Of a DNA stretch of 64,000 bases, positions 10,705 through 20,286 are shown piece after piece. A program made the position numbers and the translations under genes. Location: assembly GCF_032823475.1 (NCBI RefSeq), contig NZ_CP127915.1:930001-994000 (forward strand), in the 5' to 3' direction. Within the stretch, counting starts at the first letter, position 1. The number at the start of each line of letters is the position of its first letter. Below the pieces are notes generated by a model that did not search any database, was not told where the DNA came from, and saw only the letters and a list, made by a program, of their open reading frames with translations. Source of the DNA: Acinetobacter sp. SAAs474 (lineage in GTDB: Bacteria > Pseudomonadota > Gammaproteobacteria > Pseudomonadales > Moraxellaceae).

Positions 10705-10740
10705 AAAAGGTTTACAGAATGATTGCTGTAAACCTTTTTT
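10705..10740 (+). terminator. Intrinsic terminator after ssb
   Basis: AAAAGGTTTACAG pairs with CTGTAAACCTTTT across an 8-base loop and ends in a T run. It lies 32 bp after the ssb stop codon. Confidence 0.9.
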
Positions 10741-10794
10741 ATGATGATCGGTAGGAAATAGATTGAATTTTACTAGCCGAGTTGAGTTAAAAAT

Positions 10795-10950
10795 CTAAAA
10801 GTATTGAAGAAATTCGGCATGTGCTAAATATTGATCATCATTTTGCCATGCCACAAACCGAGGGCCACCCAAATCGTTGGGAATACTGTCTTGTGCATCA
10901 ATACTCTGTACACAAATGATACTGCTGCATAGCAGTAATATAGCTTTCAT
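10795..10950 (-). CDS. Small putative secreted protein (51 aa)
   Basis: The frame encodes 51 residues beginning MKAILLLCSSIICVQSIDAQ, which reads as a signal peptide with a likely cleavage near residue 19, followed by about 30 polar residues ending FLQYF. A purine-rich AAAGGA lies about 13 bases upstream of the ATG, farther than ideal. It sits between the ssb terminator and the IS element. It may be a small periplasmic protein or the N-terminal scrap of a decayed gene; no family recognised. Confidence 0.4.
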   Translation of the reverse strand: MKAILLLCSSIICVQSIDAQDSIPNDLGGPRFVAWQNDDQYLAHAEFLQYF

Positions 10951-11275
10951 TTTCACACGACAAATCCTTTGTCATTACACTATTTATAATAGTTAATATA
11001 TTAACTATTATAAATCAAACAGTTATATTGATAATAATTATTTGAAAACAGATATATGTGATGGCAATTAATCAGGCCATAGTATTTTATTTTTTAATAT
11101 ATAATATTGATTATTAAGTATTTTTATTTTACTTGCTATTTGAATAACCTAGATATATCTTATATTTTTCTTTAATTTTATTAGAAATAATTTAATTTTT
11201 TTATGTGATTTTTTATCGTTATAAATTTAGTGTAATTGATAAACTTATAATATTTAAAATTTTGATAAATGACTA
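10951..11275. other. Very AT-rich intergenic DNA left of the IS
   Basis: About 325 bp of DNA dominated by A and T with short runs. No ORF or RNA is recognisable. The same compositional character resumes right of the IS at 12116, so the IS inserted into a pre-existing AT-rich block. Confidence 0.5.
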
Positions 11276-12115
11276 GGGTGTGTCCTCATTTAGATTTACA
11301 CCAAATGAACATGCCGGCGATATAAATCATAGACTGATAATTACGTGCGAGTTTATCAAATCGAGTTGCTATCGCACGGAAGTGTTTTAATCTTGCAAAG
11401 GCATTCTCAACTAAATGCCTTAAGCGATATAAGTACTTATCAAAATCAGGATTGAATTTCTTACTATTTGATCTTAATGGAATAATAGGTATCATTTTTC
11501 GATTTCTAGCTGACTTCCTGATATGTTCAGAATCACATCCCTTGTCCGCGATTAGATAATCTGCTGTTTCAATTAGATCTATTAGGTGTTCTGCAACTTG
11601 GCTGTCATGGACATCACCCCCAGTGATTTTAAAATCAATCGGTCATCCATTCGCGTCGGTTGCAAGATGAATCTTTGTTGTGAGTCCTCCACGAGATTGT
11701 CCAATTGCACGCTCGAAGCCATGCCGAGCTCCACTTGCATGCTGATGCGCGCGTATGTAGCTTCCATCAATGAATACCCATTCTTGGTCCAAGCTGCCTC
11801 GTAGTTTGAAAAAAATTTATCCCATAAGCCTTTCATAGCCCAGCGATTAAAACGGTTATAAGCAGTTTTCCAAGGGCAAAACTCTTGAGGAATATCACGC
11901 CATGTCGCACCTGTGCGTAGTTTCCATAAAATAGCTTCCATAATATTTCTACTGTTCTTTGAGCTATAGCAACCATGAAATTTCATTGTTACTTGAATCT
12001 GTTGCCAAATATCATCTGTGAGAAGAGTACGTGCCATTGAAAAATATTGAAATGGAGATAAAGTAGAGCCTAATTCTAGGCGTTTAAATATTATTCTTCA
12101 AATGAGGACACGCCC
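11276..12115 (-). mobile_element. IS5-superfamily (IS427 group) insertion sequence, 840 bp
   Basis: Terminal inverted repeats GGGTGTGTCCTCATTT (11276-11291) and its complement with one mismatch (12100-12115) bound the element. TA is duplicated on both sides (11274-11275 and 12116-12117), as expected for the IS427 group, inside a CTAG target. The element contains one two-frame transposase gene read on the minus strand. Confidence 0.92.
11286..12037 (-). pseudogene. IS427-group DDE transposase with -1 frameshift and an internal stop
   Basis: The first frame starts at 12037 (MARTLLTDDIW) and carries the N-terminal helix-turn-helix. At a run of seven T on the coding strand (near 11815-11821) a -1 shift, the usual programmed event in this group, leads into the catalytic frame containing FIDGSYIRAHQHA (first Asp), ADKGCDSEH (second Asp) and VENAFARLKHFR (Glu), ending at 11286. 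In that frame a TGA occurs at 11643-11645, where the family normally has Met (DANG-M-PIDFKITGGD). The catalytic domain is therefore split after its first Asp, so this copy is probably inactive. Confidence 0.85.
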
Positions 12116-12733
12116 TAGATAAAATGATTATATTTTTGATGGTTGTGAGTAAAAAAATAATCATCATACATTTTTTAATTAAATTGATAAAATCATCACA
12201 ATAATAATTTTTTTCAATATTTATACATTTTATCGTGGTTTTATTATGTTTATTAGCGATTTTTATTGATATTTTTTTAAATAATTTAATCTAAAATTAT
12301 AGCGTGTAATCCTAATTTTTCTTGAGGGAATATGCTATTTAATATTGATATATAATGGTTTTTTTAAATAAGAATTAAAAATCTTACTGAATTTTATTTA
12401 AAATAAATTATAAAGTTACATTTATATTCTTGTTTTAAATAAAAATAATTATCCGTGAGTCGAATTATTTTAATTAATTTTTAAACAGTTCTCATTTTTT
12501 ATAGAGTTAATTAAATCAATCAAGCTAATTTTTATTTATTTTGTAATTTTTTTGTTTTTAATTGTTTAATTTTGAATTATATTTAAGATGCTTATTTTAT
12601 TTAAATAGGATGATATAAATAAAATACAAAATATATTTCATCAATAAATTAAATAAATAAAAAATCAAATAAAAACTATTTTTTAAAAATAAAAATTTTA
12701 TCCAAAGGGGTAGATTTTTTAGGAATAATAATA
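12116..12733. other. 618-bp extremely AT-rich leader upstream of the adhesin
   Basis: The stretch is overwhelmingly A and T, with many short runs and no recognisable ORF. Such DNA is typical of H-NS-silenced accessory loci. Possible promoter-like TATAAT-type sequences are too numerous to single one out. AAAGGGG at 12704-12710 lies upstream of the adhesin ATG and AGGAATAAT just before it may act in translation. Confidence 0.5.
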
Positions 12734-15700
12734 ATGAATAATATTTATAAAGTCATTTGGAATGCCAGTTTAGCGATTTGGATTGCAGTATCTGAATTGG
12801 CCAAGGGTCATAGCAAAAGTCAAAACAATACGTTGTTATCAGTTGCTAAGCCGGTTGATAGTCTAAAAACAATAAAAACACCCGCTGCTCATTTTAAATA
12901 TCACGCCCTGTTACAAGGCATATTACTGCTCTCAGGATATAGCGTATCCACTGCACAATATGCCGGGGTATCGTTGGGGGTTGGCAGCAATGGCTCTGGA
13001 ACAAATGCGCTAGCGATTGGTTCGAATTTGAATCCAGGATCATCACCAACTGTTGCTTCAGCAAATAGTGCTATAGCTATAGGTGCTAGTGTGCTTGCAT
13101 CGGGTGTGTCTACAGTGGCACTAGGGAGTCTGTCACGAGCCACTTTAGCCAATGCAGTGGCCCTCGGTGCATTCTCCACCACCGCCAGTAATGCAAGTAA
13201 TATTGCATCGGTCAGCCAAAATAATTTAAATTATGATCAATTTGCTGGGCAAGTCACTGATACTGGACGTCAAGTTTCCGTCGGTTATGCTGGATTTGAA
13301 CGGCAAATTAAACATGTGGGTTCAGGTGCGATTGCGTTAGACAGTACCGATGCCATCAATGGTAGCCAATTGTTTGCCACCAATGCGGTGTTGGGAAATA
13401 GTGCCAATAGTCAAAAAAGCCTGCTCGGTGGCGATGCGGCCTTGGCGAGCAATGGCACATTGAGTATGAGCAATATTGGGGGTACAGGCAAAAATACCAT
13501 TAACGATGCAATCCTAGCGGCACGTAATAAGGCGACTTCTGGGCATAATATTGTGGCGACACCAACGCTAGAAGCAGATGGCAGTACCAGTTATCAAATT
13601 TCGACTGATGTGGATTTAACCGAGTTAAACAGTGTGGAAACGGTTGATGGTAGTAAGAAAACCACCATGACAGCAAGCAGTACCGTGATTAAAGATGGCG
13701 CAGAAATCAGTACCTTAACTGCAAAAGGCAGTAATGTGACTGATGGAACATATAGCAGTCTTTATGGTGCCAATGGCCTCAGCATTAATTGTACGGATGT
13801 GGTACTAAATTCGAATGGTTTAAATATCGGAGGGGTTAGCTTAAGTAAAACAGGCATTGATGCCAATCATCAAAAAATCACCAATGTGGCAGATGGCAGT
13901 GTTACAGCAAGCTCTAAAGACGCGATCAATGGTGGACAACTCTTTACTGCATTACAGACCAGTACCATAGGAACACAAACTACGGTCAATAATTTGGGAA
14001 CTGATATTGCCAAAAGCTTTGGTGGCAATGCTGCCTATGATACTGCTACAGGGGTATGGACCGCACCAAGCTATACGGTAACCACTGATCCAAATGCGCT
14101 AACGACGACCACGGTTAACAATGTGGGAGATGCCTTAACGGGGTTAAATAGTGCAGTCAATACACCACTGACTTTTAACGGAGATAGCGGCAGTTCAGTA
14201 CATAAACTGGGTTCAAGTTTTGACCTTAAAGGTGATACCAATATCACCACGGCAGTTGGTCAGGGTGAAGTACAGATTAAGCTGAATCCCGATTTAAAAG
14301 CATTAAATAGTGTGGAAACGGTTGATATCAATCATGGCCTTAAAACGACCATGACGGCAGCAATGACGCGTATCGAAGATGGTGGCAATAGTACAATCTT
14401 AAGTGCATTAGGCAGTAGTGTGAACAATGCCAATAATGTCAGTCTTTATACGGCCAATGGACTCAATATTTTTACTGCAAATCAATATACTTTATTGGCC
14501 AGTCTAAATGCCAGTGGATTAGATGTTGGTGGGGTTACAGTGACGAAAGAGGGTATCAATGCTAATCATCAAGGTATTACTAATCTTGCCAATGGGCAAA
14601 TTGCTTCAGATGCTGTCAATAAAGGTCAATTAGATACAGCGATTAGTAATTTACTCGGTGAATTTAATGAGGGTGATATTGGATTACGCAATACCTTAAC
14701 TGTGTTATCAAAAGGGGTTGCCAATAGTTTTGGGGGAGGAGCGCGTTATGATGAAGTCAATCAAACATGGATTGCACCAAGCTATACAGTAACCACTGAT
14801 CCAAATGCGCTAACGACGACCACAGTCAACAATGTCGGTGATGCTTTAACAGGATTAAATAGTGCAGTCAATACACCGCTGACTTTTAACGGAGATAGCG
14901 GCAGTTCAGTGCATAAACTGGGTTCAAGTTTTGACCTTAAAGGTGATACCAATATCACCACGGCAGTCAGTCAGGGTGAGGTGCAGATCAAACTCAATCC
15001 AGATTTAACCGCGTTAAATAGTGTTGAAACGGTCGATGGTAGTAAGAAAACCACCATGACAGCAAGCAGTACCGTGATTACAGATGGTGCAGAAATCAAT
15101 ACCTTAACTGCAAAAGGTAGCAATGTGACTGATGGAACATATCGCACGCTTTATGGTGCTAATGGCCTCAGCATTAATGGTACGGATGTGGTGTTAAATG
15201 CCAGTGGTCTAGATGTTGGCGGAGTAAGGATAAGTAAAAATGGTATCGATGCCAATCAGCAAGGTATCAATCATTTAGCTAGTGGTGTACTGGATAGTGA
15301 TGCGACCAATTTAGGCCAAGTAAAATCTTTGATTCATGATAGTAGCTCATCCGTGGTCGATCTTGGCTTTGGCTTAAAGGCAGATGATCAGCAAATCGTG
15401 ACTAAAAAATTGGCTGAAGCAATAGATGTACGAGGTGATGGGCTTAATATCTCGACTAAAATTGATAATAATCAATTGCTGATTCAATTGGCTGATCAAC
15501 TTAATGTGGCATCAATTAACGCAGGCGGATCATTGTTAAATGCGATGGGTTTAACCGTGGGCAATAGCCATGTGAATGCAAATGGTCTCTTTATTATGAA
15601 TGGCCCAAGTCTGTCCAATACGGGTATTGATGCAGGAAATAAAGTGATCAGCAATGTGGCCAATGCGACGCTTGCATCTGATGCGGTCAATAAAGGTCAG

Positions 15701-16627
15701 CTGGATACAGCAATTAATGATATTAAAAACAACGTTAATCATCTTTCAGCAGGTAGTGTACAGTATGATAAAAATCCTGATGGTAGTGTGAATAACAATT
15801 CGATTACTTTAGCAGGAAGCAATGCAACTGCTATACATAATGTCGCGGATGGTCAGGTGTTATCTGGCTCTAAAGATGCAATTAATGGTGGTCAGCTTGC
15901 GGATGTTCAAGATAATTTACAAGCACAAATTACGCAAAATACCAATAATATTACCAATATTCAAAATCAATTTAATAGCGGTGGTATTGGCTTAGTTAAA
16001 CAAAATCATCCACAGGATGATATTACGGTGGCACAGCAAACTGGAGGTACGCGCGTTAATGTCGCGGGTACCGATGGTCATCGGGTGGTGACTGGAATAA
16101 AAGATGGCACTGTTGCTGCAGGCTCGAGCGATGCGGTCACAGGGAATCAACTCTATAATAACTATGAAAATATGGCCAACAGTTTAGGCGGCGGTGCTAA
16201 ATATGATAATAATACCTGGACAGCGCCTTCATATACTGTGGGTGAAGGTGATAGTCGTACCACAGTTCATGATGTTGGCAGTGCTTTGGATGCACTTAAT
16301 CGAACAGATAGCACTTTAAGTGCCCGTATAGATACTCTAGGTACACAACTAGAGAATTCATTCCGTACAACCAATCAACGTATTGATAAGATTGAAAAAC
16401 AGACCAATGCAGGTATCGCAGCAGCACTTGCCATAGAAGCGCCTGCCTATGTTGCTGGTAAATTTACTTATGCTGTGGGCGCAGCTGCTTATAGAGGTGA
16501 AAGTGCAGCAGGGATATCTTTACGACGTACAGCAGAAAAAGGTAATTGGTCGATGACAGCTGGTATCGCTGCTGATTCACAAGGTACGCCTGCTTTCCGT
16601 ATTGGAATAGGCGGTGTTATTGATTAG
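12734..16627 (+). CDS. Trimeric autotransporter adhesin (YadA/Hep_Hag family, Ata-like)
   Basis: A 1297-residue type Vc surface adhesin. It begins with an extended signal peptide region (MNNIYKVIWNASLAIWIAVSELAKG). Head repeats with IAIG/ALGS-type YadA motifs follow at about residues 90-150 (GTNALAIGSN, NSAIAIGAS, STVALGS). Neck and stalk modules come next (DAINGSQLF, DAINGGQL, SDAVNKGQLD), with a C-terminal YadA beta-barrel anchor in the last 75 residues, from the coiled-coil TNQRIDKIEKQ to IGIGGVID. An 85-residue block (SYTVTTDPNALTTTT...) occurs twice, at about residues 446 and 683, and another (ETVDGSKKTTMTASS...) also recurs. Composition is much more GC-rich than the surrounding DNA. Ends with a terminator. 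Confidence 0.95.
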   Translation: MNNIYKVIWNASLAIWIAVSELAKGHSKSQNNTLLSVAKPVDSLKTIKTPAAHFKYHALLQGILLLSGYSVSTAQYAGVSLGVGSNGSGTNALAIGSNLNPGSSPTVASANSAIAIGASVLASGVSTVALGSLSRATLANAVALGAFSTTASNASNIASVSQNNLNYDQFAGQVTDTGRQVSVGYAGFERQIKHVGSGAIALDSTDAINGSQLFATNAVLGNSANSQKSLLGGDAALASNGTLSMSNIGGTGKNTINDAILAARNKATSGHNIVATPTLEADGSTSYQISTDVDLTELNSVETVDGSKKTTMTASSTVIKDGAEISTLTAKGSNVTDGTYSSLYGANGLSINCTDVVLNSNGLNIGGVSLSKTGIDANHQKITNVADGSVTASSKDAINGGQLFTALQTSTIGTQTTVNNLGTDIAKSFGGNAAYDTATGVWTAPSYTVTTDPNALTTTTVNNVGDALTGLNSAVNTPLTFNGDSGSSVHKLGSSFDLKGDTNITTAVGQGEVQIKLNPDLKALNSVETVDINHGLKTTMTAAMTRIEDGGNSTILSALGSSVNNANNVSLYTANGLNIFTANQYTLLASLNASGLDVGGVTVTKEGINANHQGITNLANGQIASDAVNKGQLDTAISNLLGEFNEGDIGLRNTLTVLSKGVANSFGGGARYDEVNQTWIAPSYTVTTDPNALTTTTVNNVGDALTGLNSAVNTPLTFNGDSGSSVHKLGSSFDLKGDTNITTAVSQGEVQIKLNPDLTALNSVETVDGSKKTTMTASSTVITDGAEINTLTAKGSNVTDGTYRTLYGANGLSINGTDVVLNASGLDVGGVRISKNGIDANQQGINHLASGVLDSDATNLGQVKSLIHDSSSSVVDLGFGLKADDQQIVTKKLAEAIDVRGDGLNISTKIDNNQLLIQLADQLNVASINAGGSLLNAMGLTVGNSHVNANGLFIMNGPSLSNTGIDAGNKVISNVANATLASDAVNKGQLDTAINDIKNNVNHLSAGSVQYDKNPDGSVNNNSITLAGSNATAIHNVADGQVLSGSKDAINGGQLADVQDNLQAQITQNTNNITNIQNQFNSGGIGLVKQNHPQDDITVAQQTGGTRVNVAGTDGHRVVTGIKDGTVAAGSSDAVTGNQLYNNYENMANSLGGGAKYDNNTWTAPSYTVGEGDSRTTVHDVGSALDALNRTDSTLSARIDTLGTQLENSFRTTNQRIDKIEKQTNAGIAAALAIEAPAYVAGKFTYAVGAAAYRGESAAGISLRRTAEKGNWSMTAGIAADSQGTPAFRIGIGGVID
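14064..14320 (+). repeat. Intragenic adhesin repeat, copy 1
   Basis: Encodes SYTVTTDPNALTTTT through LNPDLKALNSVETVD. It is nearly identical in DNA to copy 2 at 14777-15030, differing mainly at scattered synonymous sites, which indicates recent duplication or gene conversion. Confidence 0.85.
14777..15030 (+). repeat. Intragenic adhesin repeat, copy 2
   Basis: Second copy of the module at 14064-14320, with the start SYTVTTDPNALTTTT and end LNPDLTALNSVETVD. The pair could recombine and remove or add about 710 bp in frame. Confidence 0.85.
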
Positions 16628-16648
16628 TTGTAGATAGCATCTTAATTT

Positions 16649-16679
16649 AAAAAAGGAAGATTAAAGTCTTCCTTTTTTT
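16649..16679. terminator. Bidirectional terminator between adhesin and 111-aa gene
   Basis: AAAAAAGGAAGA pairs with TCTTCCTTTTTT across a 6-base loop and has A and T runs on both sides. It lies between convergent genes and can serve both. Confidence 0.9.
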
Positions 16680-16713
16680 GAATTATTCTTGATATAAAAC
16701 ATGAACGAGAGAT

Positions 16714-17049
16714 TTAAAAAATACGTGTGCTATTCACATAATCATGAATAACCTGATGATGTGCTGTTAAAATAAGATCAGCATTTTTTGATTGTAAGGC
16801 GCTATCTAATATTTGCATATAATTTAGCAATTGTTGTTTTGCGCTATAGGCAAATTCAGAGCTGACGGCTTCATCTTCATAGAGCAGCACATAGTTTTTC
16901 GCAAAGCTATAAATTAAAAATAATATTGCGGCATCTTGGGAAAGAGATGAATGATGTAAAACATCTTCACATTGATGTTTAAGTTGTTTAAATGCATCTG
17001 TGCCAGAAGAAAGGGATTGAAAATTTTTAAAAATCGTTGAGAAATTCAT
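16714..17049 (-). CDS. Hypothetical protein (111 aa)
   Basis: A soluble, mostly helical protein of no family I recognise. It opens MNFSTIFKNFQSLSSG and has an alpha-helical pattern throughout with no membrane segment or signal peptide. AAAAGAA precedes the ATG. It is convergent with the adhesin and divergent from ahpC; no functional inference is possible from the context. Confidence 0.6.
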   Translation of the reverse strand: MNFSTIFKNFQSLSSGTDAFKQLKHQCEDVLHHSSLSQDAAILFLIYSFAKNYVLLYEDEAVSSEFAYSAKQQLLNYMQILDSALQSKNADLILTAHHQVIHDYVNSTRIF

Positions 17050-17262
17050 TTCTTTTATCCACTCAAAAACAAAATCTATAGAAAAATAATGAAATAGTCA
17101 ATCAAACTATCATATATAAAAATGAAGTAATGACTCAGCCTTTTAATCTTTAAAAACGATCATTTTTATTAAAAACTACTGTTTTACCAATTAATAGCGG
17201 TGCTCTATGATCTCATCCATACGATTTGTTATCTAAAGTTACTGTATAAAGGTCAATTTATT

Positions 17263-17826
17263 ATGAGTTTAATCAATACTGAAGTTAAAAAATTTAATGC
17301 AATGGCATATAAAAATGGTCAATTTATTGAAGTTTCTGAACAGGATCTTTATGGCCAATGGTCAATCATATTTTTTTATCCAGCAGATTTTACGTTTGTT
17401 TGTCCAACAGAATTAGGTGATTTAGCTGATCATTATGCTGAGTTCAAAAAAATGGGAGTAGAAATTTATTCCGTTTCTACCGATACGCATTTTACTCATA
17501 AGGCATGGCATGATTCTTCAGAAGAAATCAAGAAAATCGAATATGTCATGTTGGCTGATCCTACATGGACATTAGCAAACAATTTTGATGTATTGATTGA
17601 ACAAGAGGGATTGGCAGATCGTGGTACTTTTGTTATTGATCCTGAAGGAAAAATTCAAATTATTGAGATTAATGCTGGTGGTATCGGACGTGATGCGAGT
17701 GAATTATTACGTAAAGTAAAAGCAGCACAATATGTCTATGCTCATCCAGGTGAGGTATGCCCAGCAAAATGGAAAGAAGGTGAGGCAACCTTGGCACCTT
17801 CAATTGATTTAGTCGGTAAGATTTGA
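17263..17826 (+). CDS. ahpC: Alkyl hydroperoxide reductase C (2-Cys peroxiredoxin)
   Basis: Reduces hydrogen peroxide and organic hydroperoxides in the cytoplasm. The peroxidatic Cys47 lies in FTFVCPTE and the resolving Cys166 in [10 protein letters not shown]; the C-terminus ([13 protein letters not shown]) is the usual AhpC end, giving the canonical 187 residues. The ATG at 17263, after AAAGG, is chosen over the upstream frame start at 17200, which adds a non-homologous tail. No ahpF is adjacent. The TGA stop overlaps the inferred right end of a decayed TnpB element. Confidence 0.96.
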   Translation: MSLINTEVKKFNAMAYKNGQFIEVSEQDLYGQWSIIFFYPADFTFVCPTELGDLADHYAEFKKMGVEIYSVSTDTHFTHKAWHDSSEEIKKIEYVMLADPTWTLANNFDVLIEQEGLADRGTFVIDPEGKIQIIEINAGGIGRDASELLRKVKAAQYVYAHPGEVCPAKWKEGEATLAPSIDLVGKI

Positions 17827-18441
17827 CATACTCCCCCCACTCAGCCAAAGGTTATCGTGGGGGAATCTTTGCGACCCATGCAATTAAATTGATTACACCT
17901 TACGATGCCACACACTTGCACTGACAAGTATCGTGGCACAGCAACTCTTTACACGGCACTAAGCCCTAGTGTATCAGCTAAAGCGAAATTACGGATATTA
18001 ATACGCGCATTGACGTCACGATCTTCAATCAAGTTGCAACTTAGACACTCGAATAATCGAACACTTAGCGGTAATTTCTCCATCTTAATGCCACAGCAAC
18101 AACAAGTCTTTGAACTTGGTACATATCGACCAATTTTTAGAATGTTTTTACCGTACCATTAAGCCTTGTATTCCAATAATGTTAAGAATTATCCCCACGC
18201 TACATCTGAAATAGATTTGGCTAGTTTACTGTTCTTCACCATGTTTTTAATCGCTAAATCTTCTACTGCATACGTGATCGCTTGGGTTTTCACAGATTAA
18301 GTGATGCGTTCGTTTGTGATTTAGGTTGAAGCGTTGCAAACGTACCTTTTCATGGATACCTGCAACATTTAATTTCTGATGTTGATAATTCTTAGATTCT
18401 TTTTTTATACTAGAGTTACGATAGAAACCATTAAGCGTCAT
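17823..18441 (-). mobile_element. Decayed IS200/IS605-type element (TnpB only), copy 1
   Basis: The right end, read on the minus strand, closes with a hairpin (CCCCCAC 17834-17840 with GTGGGGG 17857-17863) and the terminus GTATGTCAA. It closely matches the right end of the remnant at 53396-53708. No TnpA gene and no recognisable left end were found, so the left (high-coordinate) boundary is only the end of detectable TnpB similarity. Confidence 0.7.
17949..18441 (-). pseudogene. TnpB RNA-guided nuclease-family remnant
   Basis: Fragments of TnpB can be read on the minus strand in shifting frames. First comes a helical part (ARLHEK-like AGIHEKVRLQRF, then ITYAVEDLAIKNMVKNSKLAKSISDVAWG). After stop codons follows the zinc-finger and RuvC-III end (SSKTCCCCG ... 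FECLSCNLIEDRDVNARINI), finishing at 17949. Frameshifts and stops break the gene and the N-terminal half is missing. It is the same family as the remnant at 53.4 kb. Confidence 0.8.
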
Positions 18442-18671
18442 GCTATTAAAAGAGCAATTTAAATCATGATGCGATTGGAGTAATGATTACACGAAGGGTG
18501 ATTGTCCATCAATGTTTTACAGTGATCATTTGGTATTAAAAAATTTTTTGAATATAAAAAAACTTATGAAATTTATAAAAAAATTATTAAATTCACTTGA
18601 TTTTTATTTATTAATCAATGATGATAAAAGTGTAAGAAAAAGAAAAAGCGAATATAAAATAAGGGGTAAAA

Positions 18672-18785
18672 ATGAAAATTTATATAGATTATTTATATCT
18701 CGGTATTGTAATGACAATTGCGGTTCTTTGTGTAAGTACATTACTTTCGAGTATGGGAAGACCCATGAAGTACTTATTATTTTAA
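18672..18785 (+). CDS. Putative small membrane protein (37 aa)
   Basis: AAGGGG five bases upstream of the ATG makes a strong ribosome binding site. The 37 residues (MKIYIDYLYLGIVMTIAVLC ... MKYLLF) contain one clear transmembrane helix. A strong terminator begins right after the stop. A longer overlapping frame (18512-18820) has no comparable start signal and is less likely. Function unknown; size and shape fit regulatory or accessory membrane miniproteins. Confidence 0.5.
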   Translation: MKIYIDYLYLGIVMTIAVLCVSTLLSSMGRPMKYLLF

Positions 18786-18787
18786 TT

Positions 18788-18817
18788 AAAAAAAACCCTA
18801 ACATGTTAGGGTTTTTT
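18788..18817 (+). terminator. Intrinsic terminator
   Basis: A perfect palindrome CCCTAACATGTTAGGG with flanking A and T runs directly follows the 37-aa ORF stop codon. Confidence 0.9.
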
Positions 18818-18980
18818 TAATCATGCTATTTAATTTTAAACTGGGCGTCATGGATCAAATATGAACAAATTATTTGGTTCACGTAGATGAATTGTCAACA
18901 GTAGCTAATCTGGTAGTTTTTAATAATTAGATTTTGTGATGATTAGGTCATAATCAGCATAATATTTTAAAAGATGGATT

Positions 18981-20285
18981 TTGATCTTGGATATTGCAGT
19001 TATTGGTGGCGGTATGGCTGGACTCGCTACGGCAAGAATTCTAAAAGATGCTGGGCATAATATTATAATATTTGAAGCCTTGTCAGGTCGTGGAATGGAT
19101 AGCCATAGTATGGCATTTGATGGTGGGCTTATTGATGCACCTTTAAGGGTGATGAATCCTCATTTATGGAAAAATACCCTCAGTTTGGCCACTTATTTGG
19201 GTATAAAAACTTATCCTGTACGTACTTATATGGCATGTAGTTGGTTGTTTGAAGATAAAACAGAAACATGGTTGACGACATCACGTAGTCGTATTGGCAA
19301 TTTTCCTGTGATTAGTAATCGTAAGGGTTTACAGCAGTATGGCTGGCGTTTAGTCAAAGGGATGTTACAGCTTAAAACAGCGATTGCTAAATTTTTTAAA
19401 TCTAAACAGCAAGACATCACACTGGCTGAATTCATTAATCATAATGAAATCGAAGAAGTATTTTGGCATGGTGCCGTGATGCCTGTGCTCTATACAATTT
19501 GTACATGTAATCCAAAAACAATTGGTGAATGGCCTGCAAAACCTTTGTTGACATTTTTACGTCATTTAACTGATGGTGATGCACTATTACGCTTACAGGG
19601 TGGAACACCTGCATTGGTGGATAAATTAACACAAGGTATTGAAATTATTGATAATACTGTGATTACTAAAGTGCAACAACGCGATCAACATGTATGGGTT
19701 GAGAGTGCGACAGGTCAACAATATAGTTTTGATCGAGTTGTGATTGCCACACCAACCACAAAAATTGAAGATTTTTTAGATCAAGATCAATTTGCTGAGG
19801 ATTTAAATTTACTAAAACAATTTAAATTTGAAGAAGGGGATCTGGTCATTCATACCGATGCAACGGTAATGCCACCTAAACGTAAAGACTGGTCAGTGTT
19901 AAGTTATATGATGGACCGTAAGTTTACACGTCAACAATTTACGGTATGGTTAAATTCAATCGAACCTTCTTTGGTGGGTAAACAGCCGATTTTCCAAACT
20001 TGGCGTCCTGTGACAGAAATTGATGCCAAAAAAGTGATTGTCTCAGTGAAGCTGAGTCGAGCTGTGGTTGACTCACAGACAGTCGCTTTAAATCAAGCCT
20101 TACAACAGCGTCATCAACAACCTGATCGTAAAGTATTTTTCTGCGGATCATGGTCTTGTGATGGCTTGCCTATTTTAGAGTCTGCGGTAACTTCTGCAAT
20201 GCATATTGCACAAATATTTAAAGCACCATTACCTTTTATTGGATTAAAGCCTCAGGTTGAGATTGCACCACAATTAGGTTATTAA
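18981..20285 (+). CDS. FAD-dependent oxidoreductase of the amine oxidase/desaturase type
   Basis: A 434-residue flavoprotein. The N-terminal dinucleotide-binding motif IAVIGGGMAGLATARIL (residues 5-21) is followed by an acidic residue (FEA), and a C-terminal block FFCGSWSCDGLPILESAVTSA contacts FAD in this superfamily. The substrate is unknown. The start appears to be TTG at 18981 or 18987; no ATG is in frame with the motif. It is followed after 1 bp by a methyltransferase gene, so the two are probably translated together and may modify the same, perhaps lipid, substrate (inference). Confidence 0.8.
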   Translation: MILDIAVIGGGMAGLATARILKDAGHNIIIFEALSGRGMDSHSMAFDGGLIDAPLRVMNPHLWKNTLSLATYLGIKTYPVRTYMACSWLFEDKTETWLTTSRSRIGNFPVISNRKGLQQYGWRLVKGMLQLKTAIAKFFKSKQQDITLAEFINHNEIEEVFWHGAVMPVLYTICTCNPKTIGEWPAKPLLTFLRHLTDGDALLRLQGGTPALVDKLTQGIEIIDNTVITKVQQRDQHVWVESATGQQYSFDRVVIATPTTKIEDFLDQDQFAEDLNLLKQFKFEEGDLVIHTDATVMPPKRKDWSVLSYMMDRKFTRQQFTVWLNSIEPSLVGKQPIFQTWRPVTEIDAKKVIVSVKLSRAVVDSQTVALNQALQQRHQQPDRKVFFCGSWSCDGLPILESAVTSAMHIAQIFKAPLPFIGLKPQVEIAPQLGY

Positions 20286-20286
20286 A

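Noticed and set aside
18512-18820. 102-aa frame overlapping the 37-aa miniprotein
   Set aside because: It has no start signal, lysine/asparagine composition expected of random AT-rich DNA, and runs through the terminator.
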